Below, piece after piece: positions 59,040 through 64,000 of a stretch of DNA of 64,000 nucleotides. The notes under the pieces are model-generated. The model saw nothing but the letters and a program-made list of their open reading frames with translations, was not told the origin of the DNA and searched no databases. The number at the start of each line of letters is the position of its first letter. The stretch's first letter is position 1. Origin of the DNA: Aphelenchoides besseyi (Eukaryota; Nematoda; Chromadorea; Rhabditida; Aphelenchoididae); assembly GCA_024699855.1 (NCBI GenBank), contig JAMPIQ010000002.1, forward strand, positions 10,788,001 through 10,852,000. Reading direction: 5' to 3'. The translations under genes were made by a program, and so were the position numbers.

Positions 59040-61601
59040 ATGACCAAAACGAAGATTTTCGTGCTTCCACTTGTTGTGTTTTCTCTGCTTCTCAATTTTG
59101 CCGGAGGATGTTTGTTATGTCCTTATCGAATTCCACCGATGCCGAAGCCATTGGATCAAATTCAATTGCCGTCAGCAGAGAAAATCGTTGAGATGTCCAA
59201 TGGGTTGGTGCAGTTGTGCGAAAACAAAACTCGGTATGCTGCTTTTCCTGTTCACATACTACTTTGTACTCACGTTTTAGATTGTTGAGTGTTCGTAATC
59301 AATGCAGAAACGAAGTGACAAAATTGGTTTGCTCGTTCAATGAATTCACTCGCAGTTACCAAAACGAATGCCCGGCCAGCGAGGATCCATCTGCGTGTGC
59401 CAAATGTCGCACTAACAAGGCGGCTAAATACGCAGCAACCTCGTGGATTCAAATTTGTAAGTTTTAGCTCAACATTTTTTTCATTTGAATTTCTGATTTG
59501 AGGGGTCGATTCATTTGGGAAAATGCCATCGGGAATTAGCGAAGGAAACTATCACTGGTTGGGAGATTACGAACAATGTCAGATGTTGAAAAAGTACATT
59601 TATTACGTCGACTATTCAAATGATGCTTCGATTTAGTTCTGGAGTCTTCAATGGTCGATACTGTCTGGTTGATTTCGCAATTCCAAGCTCAACTTCTAAT
59701 TTGATTTGTGATCATAATAATGCACTTGAGGTCTCTTTAGGTGCATGTTTACCGGCCGATTGCAGTTCGGAAGAAAGTACATTGCTGGTTCAACGTCAGT
59801 AGTTTTAACAAAACAACTTCGAAAGGACCACATTTAGATGTCACTCAGCACTCAGTTCACATTCGTTGTGAAACGCAAGGACAATGGTCGTTGTCTGCAA
59901 TTATTTTTGTGTACGCAAACAAACCATACAAATTGCGACTTTCAACTTTAGGATTTTGATTCTGATTTGGCTTGCTGCTTTGTGGATAGCCACTTTTGTT
60001 CATTGGTGGACAAATCCGAAAGATTTGGGACCGTTGACTACAGAGCTTGTTTTTGCTTTGTCACTTCAACGCAATGCCAACGATTGTATGCGCACAAAGC
60101 GCATTGAAGAACACAACTTTCGTGCAGCTCCCGGTCTTCAAGTACTTTCAATGATTTTGTTGGTATCCGGCTACGTCTTTTACATAATGATGCCCTACTT
60201 AGGTTAGATAGATTCGTTTTAGATAAGTTTTTGCGTTTAGAAAATCCAACGTTCGCTTATGAACTAAGCCAGAGTTTTATGTACCAGCCGTTGATGAATT
60301 TTAGTTTTTACGTCGACGGATTTTTGGCTTTGGGTGCGATGCGATTGGCGTTGAAACCAGCCGCTAAGTTCAGCACAATTGGCGGAGTGATTACTCAACT
60401 GTTACGTCGATTTTCTCGGTATGCAGAAAGCAGATTCAATATCATTGATTTCGATTAGAACATGGCCGGCCTACGCAGTTGTTACGTTGTTCTTGACCAC
60501 CGCTTACAATCGTCTTGGCGAAGGACCAATGTGGTCACACAACGACCTTTCGCGTCGTTGTGTCAACAGCTGGTGGGCAAATATACTTTTTGTTAATAAT
60601 CTTCTTGGTGGTGATATGACGGTAAGATAAAAATCAAATGTTATTAACGTAATTTAAGTGTTTGGATACGGGCTTCTTGGTTGTATTGGAAGCTCAGCTG
60701 TTTATTCTCGGTTGTCTGATGCTTTTTCTGGTCCATCAAAATCGACGTATTGCCGTTGGCATGACCGTTGGATTGTGCTCAATATCAATAATCTACGTTT
60801 TTGTTGTCACATACAAATACGAGTTATTTGCTACGCTAATTCCGACGAAAAATGTTGAAAAGTAGGTGCTAGTAGTTACATAAAGTCAATTATGAACTTC
60901 AGTTTGGAGGCTTATGGAATATACCTCAACAAAATCTACATCAACCCGATTTCGCGAATGGCACCCTATTTCATTGGTTTGTTGTTATCGTTCTCTTTAA
61001 CCCATCAGTTTCCAAAAAGTTTAACACGTGTAAGTTTTTTCGAATTCAAGACCAGTGAACACATGTTTGTAGGCGTTCAATATAACAATTTCATTGTTCT
61101 GCGCCGTTGTTTTGATGTTTGTTGTCTGGGCACCGTATTATTTGTGGTCGGAACGTGTGCAATTTTGGCATTCGCTTTACGCAGCTTTACATCGCTGTGC
61201 GTGGGGTGGAATAGTGCTTTTTATTGCTTATTCGTTGAATAATGCAAGTCACAAAAACTGTAAGTTCTTTTATCTAACTGACATAACGAACAGCTTTTTA
61301 GTACGCAACACAATTCTCTCTTGGCGTGTTTTCTATCCACTGAGCAAGTTGACTTATCTTGTGTTCTTGATCTCAGAACCTGTCTCTCAATCAATTTTTG
61401 CGTCCTTACATCGACCCATATATTTGACATCTGGTTCGATGGTATGTGTATAAACCTTCAACCAACACAATCAAACGTCTATTTCAGCTTTTGACTTGTG
61501 CAGGTTGTGTTATCTTGTCGTACATGGTTGCTTTTCTTATTGATGTGTGCATTTCGCGACCATTTCGACATCTGCTCGATTTATGTGTGAATAAGTTCTA
61601 A
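59040..61601 (+). CDS. NRF-domain acyltransferase-3 membrane protein (nrf-6/ndg-4 type)
   Basis: Members of this large nematode family, such as NRF-6, act in epithelia in yolk and lipid uptake and in drug sensitivity. The start at 59040 gives a signal peptide (MTKTKIFVLPLVVFSLLLNF). The NRF domain follows with paired cysteines: KYAATSWIQI, DSFGKMPSGISEGNYHWLGD, YEQC, GRYCLVDFAIPSS and LEVSLGACLPADCSSEE. From about residue 270 the acyltransferase-3 core has about ten membrane helices: AAPGLQVLSMILLVSGYVFY, TWPAYAVVTLFLTTAYN, RMAPYFIGLLLSFSLTHQF and LSKLTYLVFLISEPVSQSI. The stop at 61599-61601 follows FRHLLDLCVNKF. Short introns throughout. Its substrate is unknown. Confidence 0.9.
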
Positions 61602-62755
61602 GGACTATTAATTGGATGTGAAGGTCCCAGCAAATCTCATATTGATGTTTGTTAGTTCTTACGTTTAGCCGTCGACTTAACTTATTTTACGTGTATCCTC
61701 TAAAATAAATTAGCGTAAACTAGAATATTGATTCTATGATTTGGACGGCTAATCGAAAGCGTCTTAGTTCTACAGTTTCTTCGATTCATATGTTAGAAAT
61801 CGTAGCGCTAAAACTCGATTCGTTATTCTTAGCTTGAATTTCTTTTCTCAACTCCGAATGACCACAGATCGCACGTTTCCATCGCGCTGAGGATTTTCGA
61901 GTTACAGGAAATGTAGAAGTTGGAAAACGGAAATCTGCATCCTGCGTTTCGGCGACCGACGAAGATGTTGGAGTCCGGCGAATGAGCGACGGAGAATGCG
62001 TGAAGTTAGTTCGACAAGTTGACGTTTTCGAAAACATTGCTGTGCAACCCAGCAACAACCACTTGACTCTGATCATCAACAACCCGATTGCAATATGTTA
62101 GCCAAACTGGTAGTCACAAGTTCTTAACTGCTCATCACTGGAAAATAGAAGCTATTATCTAATGTCTTTATTCAATAGTAAAATGCACTGAAAGAGAATT
62201 GTCAAGAGTAGAATAAAGATTGTGAATTTACGAAAAACAAAGTAATTGCAGTAATAAGCATTGTCTTATAAAGTCGAGATCGTATCCAGCGTCTCGTTGA
62301 TCGGAAAGTTGAGGACAATACAAGTCGAAGACGCGTAGTGTTCCGTTTTAGCTCGAAAATTCATTATTTTAGCCGCACAACGCAAACCTTTTGACAACCA
62401 GGAAAAGTGGTAGAATGTTTTAGCCTTTAAGTACGGTTTTAGCCATGAAGAAAAAGGTGAAATTGTGACTTTTGAAAACTGACGAGTAGAACGGTTTAAC
62501 CAACAGGTACGCCTGAGTTTAGATGGAGTTTTAGCTTTGTTTAGATGAGACAAATTCATGTTTACCCATAAGAGCTTTAACCATTAGGGGAATCGAAGAG
62601 ATTGAATCTGATGGGTGACATGAAAAAAAATTTTGGCCTTCTTTCCGAGTTAAAGTTAATTTAAGATAATACAAGCGATCTATTTGACGGATAACAGCAA
62701 TCAAAGATGCACAGGGTTAAATGCTCTCGGATGATGGACTAAGAGGTGACGAACA
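61602..62755. other. Convergent intergenic region, about 1.2 kb
   Basis: 3' flanks of the NRF gene (+) and the distal-less gene (-). AATAAA at 61704-61709 is a likely NRF poly(A) signal. A 79-codon stop-free stretch on the plus strand (about 61862-62101) reads like protein but lacks a good start. Five GTTTTAGC-like heptamers cluster at 62345-62535. Confidence 0.5.
61704..61709 (+). terminator. Poly(A) signal AATAAA
   Basis: Canonical signal 103 bases after the NRF-gene stop codon, same strand. Confidence 0.55.
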
Positions 62756-64000
62756 TTAGTAGTTCGATGATTGATAGGGAGTTTGACAATATTGAGTTGG
62801 TACTGATGTCGGATAATACTGTGGCATTGAATGATCGTATTGATACGGTTTAAACTCTAACGCTTCCTCCATTTTAGCCGGATAAAACGGCGTATCGAAC
62901 ACTTGTTGTTGCCAACCACTCGGTGGCATAAACATCGTCGGTTGAGCAAGTGAGGGATTCATTAATTGGTTCATTTGAAGTTGTGGATGCAATGAATGAT
63001 TGAGTGTTGATGTCGTCGGTGAAATAGTCGGTGGAATCGATGGTTGCATGAGTGGGCCGAGAAGAGAGGTGGATGCCGATTGACTGATCGGTGTATGCGG
63101 CGTTATCATTGCGGAAGTAATTGTAGCTTGGGATTGCGGTAATGAAAGTGAAGAGGTCGGAGGTTGCAGTAAAGAAGATGCTAATCCTTCGTCTTCTAAT
63201 GTTCCAACACACGCCGTTGAACCACCGTTACTGCTTAGAGGCTCCACCGAGTTGGGTGGACTTCTTTCTGTATCGCCATCGTCTTCGTTGTCCGAATTAT
63301 CACGATTTGAGTTACTCGAATGCGGACCACCACGTCCGAGTTTCTTATGTTTCGATCGACGATTTTGGAACCAAATTTTCACCTGAAACTTTGCTGTTGA
63401 GTTGATTTCTATAAACTCAATTTTATTTCAATTGTTCCCTAGACGCATATTAAAGAGTATAAATGTAAATCGGCAAAACAACGGGCGATTGTTTCTATCA
63501 GACGTCCGATCAATTGGACCTGCCGAATGACTGGCGGTTATTGGCTACTAGTAAGCTCCGGATTTAAGGCAAAGTTGACGCGTGCGGTCAAAGTACTGCG
63601 AGCAAATAAATTCGGTCAACAAAGACCGTAAGACATAAATTCTTGTCTTCGACCTATACATTGAATCCCGACGGTATTTTAAGTCTGTCGGCATTTTGCG
63701 GGCGGGCATTGAAACGATCAAAATTTGATCCCTTCGATCGAGATTGACAACGAGGTCGCACACGCCAAGACAGAAGGTCGATGTAAAAACTATTGCGGAC
63801 AATCGCAGTTGTTTTCGTCGCCTTCGTGTCCATGAAAAACATCTGCTCAACGGAGATCAAATTCGACGATAACACGATCAAACTGTCAATGCCGCGGTTT
63901 TTCTCATCGCATCCGCGTGTCAATCTTTGAACAGCCCAAGCACTAACCTGAGTTTGAGACAATCCAAGCATATTCGCAAGCTCTGCACGATCGGGCAACG
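62756..64000 (-). CDS. ceh-43: Distal-less (Dlx) homeobox gene, 3' part, cut by the window edge
   Basis: Transcription factor for anterior, head and neuronal development. Exon at 63948-64000 encodes homeodomain helix 2 and the start of helix 3, PDRAELANMLGLSQTQ. A 565-base intron (63383-63947) splits the homeobox exactly between Gln44 and Val45, a conserved position in Dlx genes. The last exon (62756-63382) continues VKIWFQNRRSKHKKLGRGGP, the recognition helix with Gln50 and Asn51. A Ser/Pro/Thr-rich tail of about 190 residues follows, with a Tyr-rich end (PYQYDHSMPQYYPTSVPTQY). The N-terminus and helix 1 lie beyond the right edge. RAELA-LGL-QTQVKIWFQNRRSK fits Dlx best, and ceh-43 is the single C. 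elegans distal-less gene. Confidence 0.88.

Overview
The window is nuclear DNA from a nematode. Protein-coding genes are broken by many short introns, mostly about 40-50 bases, with GT-AG (and sometimes GC-AG) ends. The gene families have nematode-typical forms: a VWA-plus-ZP cuticlin, an astacin with EGF and CUB domains, an NRF-domain acyltransferase, and a DAT-1-type dopamine transporter. From memory, the C. elegans counterparts of at least six genes (cnx-1, dat-1, cut-6, pitp-1, chin-1, ceh-43) lie on chromosome III, so this looks like a piece of the ancestral chromosome-III linkage group. The order differs from C. elegans as I remember it, and I cannot name the species. No bacterial, viral or transposon genes, CRISPR arrays or convincing tRNA/rRNA genes were seen.

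Layout. 0.8-2.8 kb: calnexin (-). 2.9-3.6 kb: an unrecognised coding signal (-). 4.5-6.2 kb: DNTTIP1-like subunit of the mitotic deacetylase complex (+). 7.1-9.6 kb: dopamine transporter (+), convergent with a cut-6-like cuticlin (-, 9.9-12.1 kb). 14.1-17.7 kb and 18.8-22.5 kb: two lipid-transfer proteins on the same strand, an OSBP-type oxysterol-binding protein and an RdgB/Nir-type PITP. 25.7-27.2 kb: chimaerin (+), convergent with an sn-1 diacylglycerol lipase (-, 27.4-29.8 kb) only 176 bases away. 30.6-31.5 kb: FoxG/sloppy-paired-type forkhead gene (-). 31.5-40.4 kb: gene-poor, holding a NUDT14-like Nudix hydrolase (36.2-37.3 kb, -) and weak small-ORF candidates.

40.4-43.2 kb: Knickkopf-like DM13 protein (+), apparently without a DOMON domain. 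44.0-46.8 kb: NCLX-type cation/Ca2+ exchanger (+). 47.4-50.3 kb: ADA2 transcriptional adaptor (+). 53.1-54.7 kb: astacin metalloprotease (+). 55.4-56.0 kb: a small secreted cysteine-rich protein (-) that no single ORF reveals, just downstream of an alpha-amylase (56.2-58.1 kb, -). 59.0-61.6 kb: NRF/acyltransferase-3 membrane protein (+). 62.8 kb to the right edge: 3' part of a distal-less homeobox gene (ceh-43-like, -).

Themes. Several genes act on the cuticle or extracellular matrix (cuticlin, Knickkopf, astacin). Several handle lipid signals at membranes (OSBP, PITP, DAG lipase, DAG-binding chimaerin). Three introns are best explained by GC-AG splicing, and two of those are needed to reveal a signal peptide (Knickkopf, and the hidden cysteine-rich gene). 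I found no single new multi-gene system. The most notable items are the hidden cysteine-rich gene, the GC-AG introns, the DOMON-less Knickkopf, the forkhead repeat ended by an apparent one-base insertion, and dispersed GTAAAC-type motifs.
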